Source: Bacteroidales bacterium UBA7569
Lineage (GTDB): Bacteria; Bacteroidota; Bacteroidia; Bacteroidales; Paludibacteraceae
NCBI GenBank assembly: GCA_002477945.1
Contig: DLLF01000002.1
Location: 264,357-328,356, forward strand
Length of the DNA stretch: 64,000 bases
Direction of reading: 5' to 3'
Under the pieces are notes generated by a model. That model made no database searches, was not told the origin of the DNA, and saw nothing but the letters and a program-made list of their open reading frames with translations. Position 1 is the first letter of the stretch. Each line of letters opens with the position of its first letter. The translations under genes and the position numbers were made by a program. Positions 34,255 to 41,376 of this stretch are shown here, in pieces.

Positions 34255-37077
34255 ATGAAAAAACACATTTATATACTTACATTTCTCCTATTAGCATGGG
34301 GCAATTGTTTGCCTCTGTTTGCGGCAGCAGGCACGGAGGGCAAAGAGTTCTGGGTAGCCTTGACGATAGGAAGAGCACCTCAAGACAAGGGAAGCGACTC
34401 CGAGTTTTATATCTGCGTATCCTCGAAAAACCGTCAGGGAGAAGTAACAGTGAGTAACCCCATAAGCGGTTGGCAGAAAACGTATCTTATTCCACCCGGA
34501 ACAGGATGGCTCGAAATAAAAGATATACCAGAAAATGTGATCTATCCCTTTGGGGATGGCGTAACGAAGCAATGGGCTCAAGCATCGGGGAATAGATACA
34601 ACACAGGGTTGCGTGTCAGTTGTACGGAGAATATGTCAGTCTTTGCCGCCATGCGCTACACATACGCATTTGATGCGACCAATGTATTACCCACAACGGC
34701 TTTACAATCGGATTATATCATCCAAGAGTATCCACCTTATGGTAATGATGGAACCGCTTTCAGTAACTTTTGTGTACTTGCTACGGAAGATAACACTGAA
34801 GTTGAAATTACTCCCTACAATACAACCTATTGCAGGAAAGCAGGCGGAACCCCGTTCACCGTAACATTGAACAAGGGTGAAGTATATTATCTATGCAGTC
34901 AGGAAGGAACTGAAGACAATGCGAGTGCAGTCTCTCTATCGGGAAGCAAGGTACATGCCAAAGGCGGCAAGAAAATAGCAGTATTCAACGGCGATGTATG
35001 TACACGTACACCGAACAACGTATCAGCTCGGGACATTAACTATGAGCAGGCTATTCCGACAGACTATTGGGGACGTGAGTTCGTTGTTACCCGTTCCAAA
35101 GAAAAAGATGCCAACCGCTTCCGTATAACTGCCATGGAGGACGGAACCGTTGTATCAATAGATGGTTCTCAAGTCGCAACCTTAGCGGCATGTGAGACCT
35201 TTGAGTTTGAGTTGGCCATCACCAAGCAAATGAACAAAACAACCCTGCCTGCAAGTTATTGCTTTGTGGAAGATGCCGCCTACGTAAGCACTTCTTGTCC
35301 TGTCGCTTTATATAATTATGATACAGGAAATAGCTACAAAAGCAAAGATAAGAATGTCCTGAGCGAATTTGTTGGAGAAAAAGGGGATCCTTCCATGACA
35401 TGGGTCAGTCCGCTTGAGCAGAAAATTAGTGAGATTACGTTTGGTGTAATGAACACGGACAAAACAACCAAACATTTCGTGAACATCGTCACAGAGACTG
35501 CAAACACAGGTAACGTGGAGTTGCGGGAAGTGAGAGCGGGACAATTTGGGTTTAATATGGTTTCTCCTTCGGATTTTGTTTCTGTAACGGGATTACCTGG
35601 TTATTCGTATGCTCGAGTTCCCTTGACTGAAAACCAAAATACAATTTACACGTTAAAGGGTGATGGCGGTTTCATAGCCCACGTGTATGGCAATGGTGAT
35701 GATGAAAGTTATGCCTATTCCGTAGGATCGGCTGCTGTGAGACGAGGCATTGAAATAGGCAACCAGATCTGGCAGGACGGGGTGACTTCGGATGTAACTT
35801 ACTGCATCGGAGAACCCATACACCTGAATGCACAGGTGGGAAGTGACATCATTGACTACGCTGATTGGGACATGGGTGACGGTTCGACGAAAAAAGGTAG
35901 TATGAATGCTACCAACATTGCCTTTGATTATACGTATGAATCTCCCGGCTGGTATGACATCACAGCAACAGTATATGCTCATAAAGACTGCCCCTATTCC
36001 CAGTACCCGCCGGAAGATGTAAACATTGCAATTCATGTGGTAAGACCTGACACTATAAAAAGAAACTTCTTCATCTGCGAAGGCGATACATTCAAGTATG
36101 GCGGACAAGAATATACACAACCTCAAAAAGACACCATACACTTCGATTGCGACAGTGTAGTTATATTCAACCTGGAAGTTGGGTTGAAGACAGACAGCAC
36201 ATTGCAACTGACAGCACGGGACAGTTGTTATTGGAACGGAACAATGTACTATCAGTCAGGAAAATACGAATGGAAAGGAACCAATGCCGCAGGTTGCGAC
36301 AGCACGGTATATTTGGACTTGCATATTCTTACCTGCTTGGAACTGGCAAGTTCCAACGAAATCTATACGTTCTGCGGCGATGATGAAAGTATTTCCCTAC
36401 CCTATGCTTATATCAAAGGGGACATCGGAACAGCACAACTGAGATTCGGAGACAAAACAGTTCCTCTAAATGAGGACAACGGAAGTTTTGTTGCCGATAT
36501 GCAGTATTTCCATCCTGCACACTATAGCGCAACCATCGAGGTGGAAGACACTATCTGCCAACAAACAATAGAATTGCCCGTAACGTTCGATATAATGTAT
36601 CCATCCGCTATCATTCGTCAGAAATGGGCCAATGTGCTGGCTCTGTATAATGCGGAAAAGAACGGAGGATATACGTTCAGTTCCTACCAATGGTATAAAA
36701 ACGGAGAACCGATTGAAGGAGCAACAGGGTCATACTACCATAGTGATGAACCGTTCAACAGTACAGACGAATATAGTGTACTCTTAAGCAGAGAAGGTGC
36801 TGAAAACCTGTTTACATGCCCGTTGACAGCATCCGCTGTGGAAGAAAAGAGTTTAATCCGCATACAGCCGACTCTGGTAACTGTTGGTGAATCTATCAGT
36901 ATCTCAACAAATTGTGACGCCGAGGCAGTATTGTACAATAGTCTTGGAGTACGGCAGCAGGCAATTCGTTGTGAAGGATATAACGAGATAGCCGCTCCGC
37001 AAAGAACAGGGGTGTATATGCTAAACATTGTATTGAAAACAGGAGAACAGAAAACAATACAGATAATCGTACAATAA
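34255..37077 (+). CDS. Second large IgGFc-binding-like surface protein with PKD and T9SS tail
   Basis: 940 aa. A signal peptide (MKKHIYILTFLLLAWGNCLPLFAA) leads into GTEGKEFWVALTIG...VFAAMRYTYAFDATNVLPTTALQSDYIIQEYPPYG...FCVLATEDNTEVEITPYN, the same IgGFc-binding-like domain as at 29444, ending near FIAHVYGNGDDESYAYSVGSAAV. A PKD-like part (IIDYADWDMGDGSTKKG...YTYESPGWYDITATVYA) follows, then a Cys-containing repeat pair (FICEGDTFKYGGQEY / DSCYWNGTMYYQSGKYEW). The end SISISTNCDAEAVLYNSLG...GVYMLNIVLKTGEQKTIQIIVQ is a T9SS sorting domain. It lies 21 bp after the OmpA gene. Confidence 0.8.
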   Translation: MKKHIYILTFLLLAWGNCLPLFAAAGTEGKEFWVALTIGRAPQDKGSDSEFYICVSSKNRQGEVTVSNPISGWQKTYLIPPGTGWLEIKDIPENVIYPFGDGVTKQWAQASGNRYNTGLRVSCTENMSVFAAMRYTYAFDATNVLPTTALQSDYIIQEYPPYGNDGTAFSNFCVLATEDNTEVEITPYNTTYCRKAGGTPFTVTLNKGEVYYLCSQEGTEDNASAVSLSGSKVHAKGGKKIAVFNGDVCTRTPNNVSARDINYEQAIPTDYWGREFVVTRSKEKDANRFRITAMEDGTVVSIDGSQVATLAACETFEFELAITKQMNKTTLPASYCFVEDAAYVSTSCPVALYNYDTGNSYKSKDKNVLSEFVGEKGDPSMTWVSPLEQKISEITFGVMNTDKTTKHFVNIVTETANTGNVELREVRAGQFGFNMVSPSDFVSVTGLPGYSYARVPLTENQNTIYTLKGDGGFIAHVYGNGDDESYAYSVGSAAVRRGIEIGNQIWQDGVTSDVTYCIGEPIHLNAQVGSDIIDYADWDMGDGSTKKGSMNATNIAFDYTYESPGWYDITATVYAHKDCPYSQYPPEDVNIAIHVVRPDTIKRNFFICEGDTFKYGGQEYTQPQKDTIHFDCDSVVIFNLEVGLKTDSTLQLTARDSCYWNGTMYYQSGKYEWKGTNAAGCDSTVYLDLHILTCLELASSNEIYTFCGDDESISLPYAYIKGDIGTAQLRFGDKTVPLNEDNGSFVADMQYFHPAHYSATIEVEDTICQQTIELPVTFDIMYPSAIIRQKWANVLALYNAEKNGGYTFSSYQWYKNGEPIEGATGSYYHSDEPFNSTDEYSVLLSREGAENLFTCPLTASAVEEKSLIRIQPTLVTVGESISISTNCDAEAVLYNSLGVRQQAIRCEGYNEIAAPQRTGVYMLNIVLKTGEQKTIQIIVQ

Positions 37078-37098
37078 AATGGTTGGAGAATGAAGGAG

Positions 37099-37222
37099 TT
37101 TTTGCGGTTGCAAGGATGATGCGTTAATGGCTACACCTCAATAGATTATGATTTTTTTCTAAAAAAAACACCAAAAGTCTTGTGGGAATAGAAAAAACAT
37201 CGTACCTTTGCAACCGCAAAAG
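37099..37222. repeat. Inverted repeat around the tRNA-Val promoter
   Basis: TTTTGCGGTTGCAAGG (37100-37115) is repeated inverted as CCTTTGCAACCGCAAAA (37205-37221), with one extra base. The right arm overlaps the -7 box and initiation region of the tRNA promoter. Confidence 0.75.
37180..37210 (+). promoter_or_regulatory. Promoter of tRNA-Val
   Basis: TTG (37180-37182), 20 bp, TACCTTTG (37203-37210). The tRNA starts 21 bp later. Confidence 0.88.
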
Positions 37223-37231
37223 AGAAAGAGA

Positions 37232-37306
37232 GGGCGTTTAGCTCAGCTGGTTTAGAGCATCTGCCTTACAAGCAGAGGGTCTGCGGTTCGAATCCGTAAA
37301 CGCCCA
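37232..37306 (+). tRNA. tRNA-Val (anticodon TAC)
   Basis: Acceptor GGGCGTT pairs with AACGCCC (37299-37305). The D arm is GCTC...GAGC, the anticodon loop is CTTACAA with TAC read as valine, and the T loop is TTCGAAT. The discriminator is A and the CCA end is not encoded. Confidence 0.95.
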
Positions 37307-37324
37307 CAAAAGAAAAACATTTTG

Positions 37325-37363
37325 AAATCAGTAAGTTACAGATTGTGACTTACTGATTTTTTC
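37325..37363 (+). terminator. Intrinsic terminator of tRNA-Val
   Basis: AAATCAGTAAGT (37325-37336) pairs perfectly with ACTTACTGATTT (37348-37359) around an 11-nt loop, and a T-run follows. Confidence 0.88.
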
Positions 37364-37563
37364 TTCTACAAGATGCAGCAGACATCGAGTCATTGCTCGC
37401 ATAACAGTCTCAATAGTCAGAGTATGACCGTTGCCATCGACAGCATATAAGAACCTTTTTATGTCGTCTCCGACAAGCAACAGGAAGAAATGGCATCCCC
37501 TCATCATTACCGCTCTACAGCCTCCGCGGATCCGCTACTCCGTAAATTCCACAGCAATAAATC

Positions 37564-37717
37564 ACGACCCCTCAAGCCGACCTCAAGCACCCCTCATCGA
37601 CCCATGAAGCCTCCCTGAACGGGAGAGCAACAAAATTGAATAACGAAGATATTAACCCCTTCTTTGGAGGGGTTGGGGAAGCCTGAATTGTCCAATCGTA
37701 AATATCTTGACCCATGA
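37564..37717. repeat. Copy e of dispersed intergenic repeat (fullest copy)
   Basis: The first 36 bp (37564-37599, CGACCCCTCAAGCCGACCTC...) are identical to copy g at 56378-56413. Next come CCTGAACGGGAGAG, an AT-rich block shared with copy b, the palindromic CCCCTTCTTTGGAGGGG (37657-37673), and TCCAATCGTAAATATCTTGA (37693-37712) shared with copy d. With 37364-37563, where I see nothing gene-like, it fills the gap between tRNA-Val and the yceD promoter. Confidence 0.75.
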
Positions 37718-37870
37718 ACGGAAAATCAATGAAAAGATTACCGCATTATAAGCCGTCAAATTCAAACATCTTCAAATCGCCAAGAAATAACTCAGAAACA
37801 AGCACAAACCCAACGGCACTAAAATCTATAGAGCCTGTAAGTATAGTCTCGCTTTTTTCCTTCAATTTGT

Positions 37871-37900
37871 TTGTTGTATTACTTTTATTTTGTACCTTTG
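37871..37900 (+). promoter_or_regulatory. Promoter of yceD-rpmF
   Basis: TTG (37871-37873), 19 bp, TACCTTTG (37893-37900). The ATG follows 24 bp after the -7 box, so the leader is only about 17 nt. Confidence 0.82.
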
Positions 37901-37924
37901 CAGCCACTTTTGTACTGATAATCC

Positions 37925-38422
37925 ATGCAGGAAAAAGAAACTTACATAGTAAACCTAAACAGTTTGCAAGAAGGCACTTACGAGAAACAGTTCCATCTTG
38001 AAGATGATTTTTTCTCGCGGAAGGAAGCCAAGGAACTGCTGGGAGGCGATTGTCTTGCAAAGGTCGAACTGCTGCGCAAAGGGGATGATTTTCGGCTGGA
38101 AATGCAAATCAAAGGCAATGTCCGTTGTGTTTGCGACCGCTGTTTGGATGAAGTTATGATTCCTATGGACTGCGAAGAAACCCTTTCTGTCCGGTTGGGG
38201 CGTATGGCGTCCGGCGACGAAGATGTGGTTTGGGTCGATCCGATGGAAGGAAATTTGGATTTGGCGTGGCTTTTGTATGAATTGGTGGAAATAAATCTTC
38301 CTATAGTGATACGTCACCAGGAGGGCGGGTGCAATCCTCAAATGGAGGAACTTCTCCAATCTCACCTCTGTTCGCTGAAAGAAGATGATGATGAAAACCG
38401 CACGGCTTGTCCCGAAACCTGA
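37925..38422 (+). CDS. YceD/DUF177-family protein upstream of rpmF
   Basis: 165 aa. The family hallmark VRCVCDRCLDEV (CxxC near residues 65-68) and the acidic stretch DLAWLLYELVEINLPIVIRH identify DUF177. In E. coli and plants this protein is linked to 23S rRNA accumulation. Position directly before rpmF (39-bp gap) is the conserved arrangement and supports the call. Confidence 0.88.
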   Translation: MQEKETYIVNLNSLQEGTYEKQFHLEDDFFSRKEAKELLGGDCLAKVELLRKGDDFRLEMQIKGNVRCVCDRCLDEVMIPMDCEETLSVRLGRMASGDEDVVWVDPMEGNLDLAWLLYELVEINLPIVIRHQEGGCNPQMEELLQSHLCSLKEDDDENRTACPET

Positions 38423-38461
38423 GGCGGCATAGAATAATAAACAAATTAAATAATTGAAGAT

Positions 38462-38647
38462 ATGGCACATCCTAAACGAAAACAATCGCACACCAGAACT
38501 GCGAAACGTCGTACACATGACGTAGCAAAGTTGCCCACATTGGCAGTTTGCCCTAACTGTGGTGCTACCTACATCTACCACACAGTATGCGGTTCTTGTG
38601 GGTACTATCGCGGTAAACTCGCTATTGAAACTGCCGCGGAGGCGTGA
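38462..38647 (+). CDS. rpmF: 50S ribosomal protein L32
   Basis: 61 aa, normal length. MAHPKRKQSHTRTAKRRTHD is the conserved start. CPNCG...CGSCGYY provides the two CxxC pairs of the zinc-ribbon form. It is cotranscribed with the upstream yceD-like gene. Confidence 0.97.
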   Translation: MAHPKRKQSHTRTAKRRTHDVAKLPTLAVCPNCGATYIYHTVCGSCGYYRGKLAIETAAEA

Positions 38648-38660
38648 TCTGTGAGTGGTA

Positions 38661-38710
38661 AAACAACAACGTGCAAACTCTGAGCATTCCTGCTCGGAGT
38701 TGTTGTTGTG
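38661..38710. other. Hairpin between rpmF and the RluB gene
   Basis: AACTCTGAGC (38676-38685) pairs with GCTCGGAGTT (38692-38701; one G-U), extended by AACAACAAC/GTTGTTGTT arms. No T-run follows, so it may be a processing or stability hairpin rather than a terminator. Confidence 0.5.
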
Positions 38711-38749
38711 TAATCGCCTGTAAATAAGGTATTATTCTTAATTTTATAT

Positions 38750-39931
38750 ATGGAAACCAACAAATCAAGGTGGCATTCCCCTTCGGGAGGAAGAGGTGCC
38801 ACAGAAGGCTCGGAGTACCGGCAAAACTATAATCGTCCGCGTAACAATTCCTATTCACATCACTCCGACAACCATTATTCTAATCCGGAAAGACGTCGTT
38901 TTCATTCCGATTCCGAAGAACAGGAACGGAAAACTTTCCACAGTAGGTACAATTCCGAAAATCCGAGAGAAGGCTATCGCCCGCGCTTTAATCCCGATGG
39001 GGAAGCACCTCGTCCGCGTCGCCAACGTTTCGTGGCTGGACAAGAGGGCTCGGAAACGGCTCGCACCCCTCGCTACACACGTGTTGACGGACGACAGAAC
39101 ACTCCAGAAGGAGGGTATGCCCGCCCAAGATTGTCATCGCCTGCACGCCGCGAAGGCAGTGTTTACACCAAACGCAAGCAGATGGTCTATCGTCAGCAAG
39201 AGGTGGATCCTACCAAGCCCGTACGGCTCAATAAGTTTCTTGCCAACGCAGGAATATGTTCTCGCCGCGAGGCAGACGATTTCATTCAGGCTGGAGTCAT
39301 TACCGTCAATGGGGAAGTCGTTACGCTGTTGGGTGCTAAAGTCCTTCCCACCGACAAGGTGATGTTCCACGACCAACCCGTACGCTCGGAACACAAGGTA
39401 TATATCCTGCTCAATAAACCGAAAGATTGCGTTACAACCACCGATGACCCGCAAGACAGAAAAACAGTCCTGGACATTGTCAAGAATGCTTGTGCCGAGC
39501 GCATATATCCGGTCGGACGTCTCGACCGGAACACAACGGGCGTATTGCTCTTGACCAACGATGGCGATTTGGCGGCAAAACTCACACATCCCAAGTTCGG
39601 AAAGAAGAAAATATATGCCGCTACGCTCGACCACGATTTGGAACAGGCGGATTATGATACCATCATGGCAGGCATCACGTTGGACGACGAACTGATCGTT
39701 CCAGATGCGTTGGAGTTTACCCACGAAGACGATCGCCGCCATATAGGATTGGAGATTCACTCGGGACAGAACAGAGTGGTACGCCGTATCTTCGAGAAAG
39801 TGGGATACAAAGTACTCCAACTCGACCGCGTCTCGTTTGCCGGTCTCACCAAGAAGAACGTGCCGCGCGGCAAGTATCGATTCCTTACGCCACGCGAAGT
39901 GGCAATGCTTCAAATGGGTTCCTTTAGTTGA
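38750..39931 (+). CDS. RluB/RsuA-family pseudouridine synthase with long disordered N-terminus
   Basis: 393 aa. The first 145 residues are Arg/Ser/Asn/Tyr-rich and free of hydrophobic core (YRQNYNRPRNNSYSHHSDNHYSNPERRRF). Then an S4 RNA-binding domain (VRLNKFLANAGICSRREADDFIQAGVITVNG, about 158-205) and the synthase domain with the catalytic Asp in YPVGRLDRNTTGVLLLTNDG near residue 260. The enzyme makes pseudouridine in rRNA, probably large subunit. Long basic low-complexity N-termini are common in Bacteroidota members of this family and may help RNA binding. rluB is likely but not proven, so no symbol is given. Confidence 0.87.
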   Translation: METNKSRWHSPSGGRGATEGSEYRQNYNRPRNNSYSHHSDNHYSNPERRRFHSDSEEQERKTFHSRYNSENPREGYRPRFNPDGEAPRPRRQRFVAGQEGSETARTPRYTRVDGRQNTPEGGYARPRLSSPARREGSVYTKRKQMVYRQQEVDPTKPVRLNKFLANAGICSRREADDFIQAGVITVNGEVVTLLGAKVLPTDKVMFHDQPVRSEHKVYILLNKPKDCVTTTDDPQDRKTVLDIVKNACAERIYPVGRLDRNTTGVLLLTNDGDLAAKLTHPKFGKKKIYAATLDHDLEQADYDTIMAGITLDDELIVPDALEFTHEDDRRHIGLEIHSGQNRVVRRIFEKVGYKVLQLDRVSFAGLTKKNVPRGKYRFLTPREVAMLQMGSFS

Positions 39932-39983
39932 TGCTTGAGGCTTAAAAAGCACAAAAAGGTGCGGCTGTGAAGAAATTATTGTC

Positions 39984-39991
39984 TATCTTTG
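39984..39991 (+). promoter_or_regulatory. -7 element of the glucosaminidase-dciA-mutS2 unit
   Basis: TATCTTTG is followed by CAACCGCAC. GTGCGGCTG (39960-39968) and CAACCGCAC (39992-40000) form an inverted repeat around it, echoing the tRNA-Val promoter. No TTG occurs at the expected -33 position. Confidence 0.5.
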
Positions 39992-40017
39992 CAACCGCAC
40001 TTAATTTTGTCTGAGGA

Positions 40018-41076
40018 ATGAAGAAAGTCATAACGGTCACATTATTCTGCATAGTTTCTGCCGTTCTCTCTGGTCAAACCACTCGGGAACTCTACGAAGC
40101 GTACATCAGCCGGTACTATCGTCTTGCCCAACAGCAGCAACAACTCTATGGGGTTCCTGCCTGCATCACGCTGGCACAGGGACTCCTTGAATCGGGAGCA
40201 GGACGCAGCCTGTTGGCACAGAAAGCCAACAACCACTTCGGAATAAAGTGTGCCGGCGACTGGTCTGGAAGCACATTCCATAAGGACGACGACACAAAAG
40301 ACGAATGTTTTCGCAAGTACAAGAAAGTGGAAGATTCCTACCGCGACCACTCACTTTTTCTGCAACGCCCGCGCTATGCCGAACTGTTCACACTCTCGCT
40401 CTCCGACTACAAAGGATGGGCGCATGGTTTGAGACGCTGCGGATATGCCACCGACCCCGCCTATGCAGGCAAACTGATTAAACTTATTGAGGACTACGAC
40501 CTCTTGAAATACGTCTCGCAGACCGACGATGTCCAACAATCCGATCAACCGACCCCAAAATCGCACAAAGCAACAAAACATAAACACAACGGCAAAGTAC
40601 ACGCCAAACCGGCAGGAAAAACGAGTAATGTTGCCTCACCCGATCCTCAAACCGACACGCTCACTATTTCGCCATCCTCTCAAATAAAAACGGCTGCCTC
40701 CCAAGCAACTATGGGGACGGTTGACCTGTTTGCTGAACATAAAGTGATGCGCAACAACCACCGTCGTTACGTGGTGGCACGAGAAGGTGACACCTTCCAA
40801 AGCATCGCCATGGAGTTCAACATACGACTATCTGCTATCTATCGTTACAACGATATACGCAACACCGGCTATGTCCTGCAAGAAGGCGACAAGGTCTATC
40901 TCCAACTCAAACGCACAAAAGCCGCAAAACGTTATGCCACCTATCGGGTACGGAAAGGAGAGAATATATGGCAAATAGCACAGGACAAAGGCATACAAAT
41001 CAAACGGATATACACCCTCAACGGCATTGCCGAAGGACAAGATGTTTCTCTTAACCAAGAACTGCGCCTACGATGA
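40018..41076 (+). CDS. Secreted glucosaminidase with two LysM domains
   Basis: 352 aa. A signal peptide (MKKVITVTLFCIVSAVLSGQ) is followed by a glucosaminidase domain: GVPACITLAQGLLESGAGRSLLAQKANNHFGIKCAGDW (catalytic Glu near residue 58) and YRDHSLFL...YKGWAHGLRRCGYATDPAYAGKLIKLIEDYDL. A Lys/Ser/Thr linker leads to two LysM units (RRYVVAREGDTFQSIAMEFNI about 242-290; YATYRVRKGENIWQIAQDKGIQ about 302-350). It should cut glycan strands of peptidoglycan while bound to the wall. Its stop overlaps the start of the DciA-like gene. Confidence 0.9.
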   Translation: MKKVITVTLFCIVSAVLSGQTTRELYEAYISRYYRLAQQQQQLYGVPACITLAQGLLESGAGRSLLAQKANNHFGIKCAGDWSGSTFHKDDDTKDECFRKYKKVEDSYRDHSLFLQRPRYAELFTLSLSDYKGWAHGLRRCGYATDPAYAGKLIKLIEDYDLLKYVSQTDDVQQSDQPTPKSHKATKHKHNGKVHAKPAGKTSNVASPDPQTDTLTISPSSQIKTAASQATMGTVDLFAEHKVMRNNHRRYVVAREGDTFQSIAMEFNIRLSAIYRYNDIRNTGYVLQEGDKVYLQLKRTKAAKRYATYRVRKGENIWQIAQDKGIQIKRIYTLNGIAEGQDVSLNQELRLR

Positions 41077-41363
41077 GAAGACAGAATACGGAAAGCATCG
41101 GAGCGGTGATAACGCAGTTCCTGAGGGAACAAGGATTGGAAAAGCCGTTTTTGGAACACAAAGTGGTGGAGGCTTGGCCGCGGCTACTGGGAACAACAGT
41201 GGCTCATTATACGGGAAAGATGGAGGTTCGGAATGGTGTACTCTATGTCCAAATCCGATCTGCCGCCCTTCGCAGCGAACTGTTTCTTTGCCGGTTCAAA
41301 CTGGTTGAAAAGTTAAATGCGGAAGTTGGAGCCGAAGTCCTCACCGATATCAGGTTGTTATAA
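41073..41363 (+). CDS. DUF721/DciA-like protein
   Basis: 96 aa. VVEAWPRLLGTTVAHYTGKMEVRNGVLYVQIRSAALRSELFLCRFKLVEKLNAEVG is the DUF721 core. DciA, the best-known member, loads the replicative helicase DnaB in bacteria that lack DnaC. This short form holds only the core domain. It is coupled by ATGA overlap to the glucosaminidase gene and followed after 13 bp by mutS2. Confidence 0.82.
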   Translation: MRRQNTESIGAVITQFLREQGLEKPFLEHKVVEAWPRLLGTTVAHYTGKMEVRNGVLYVQIRSAALRSELFLCRFKLVEKLNAEVGAEVLTDIRLL

Positions 41364-41376
41364 TTTTCTGCCCTGT

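Noticed and set aside
37714..38001. 95-codon plus-strand frame with a hydrophobic segment
   Set aside because: It covers the yceD promoter and overlaps the real yceD start in another frame.
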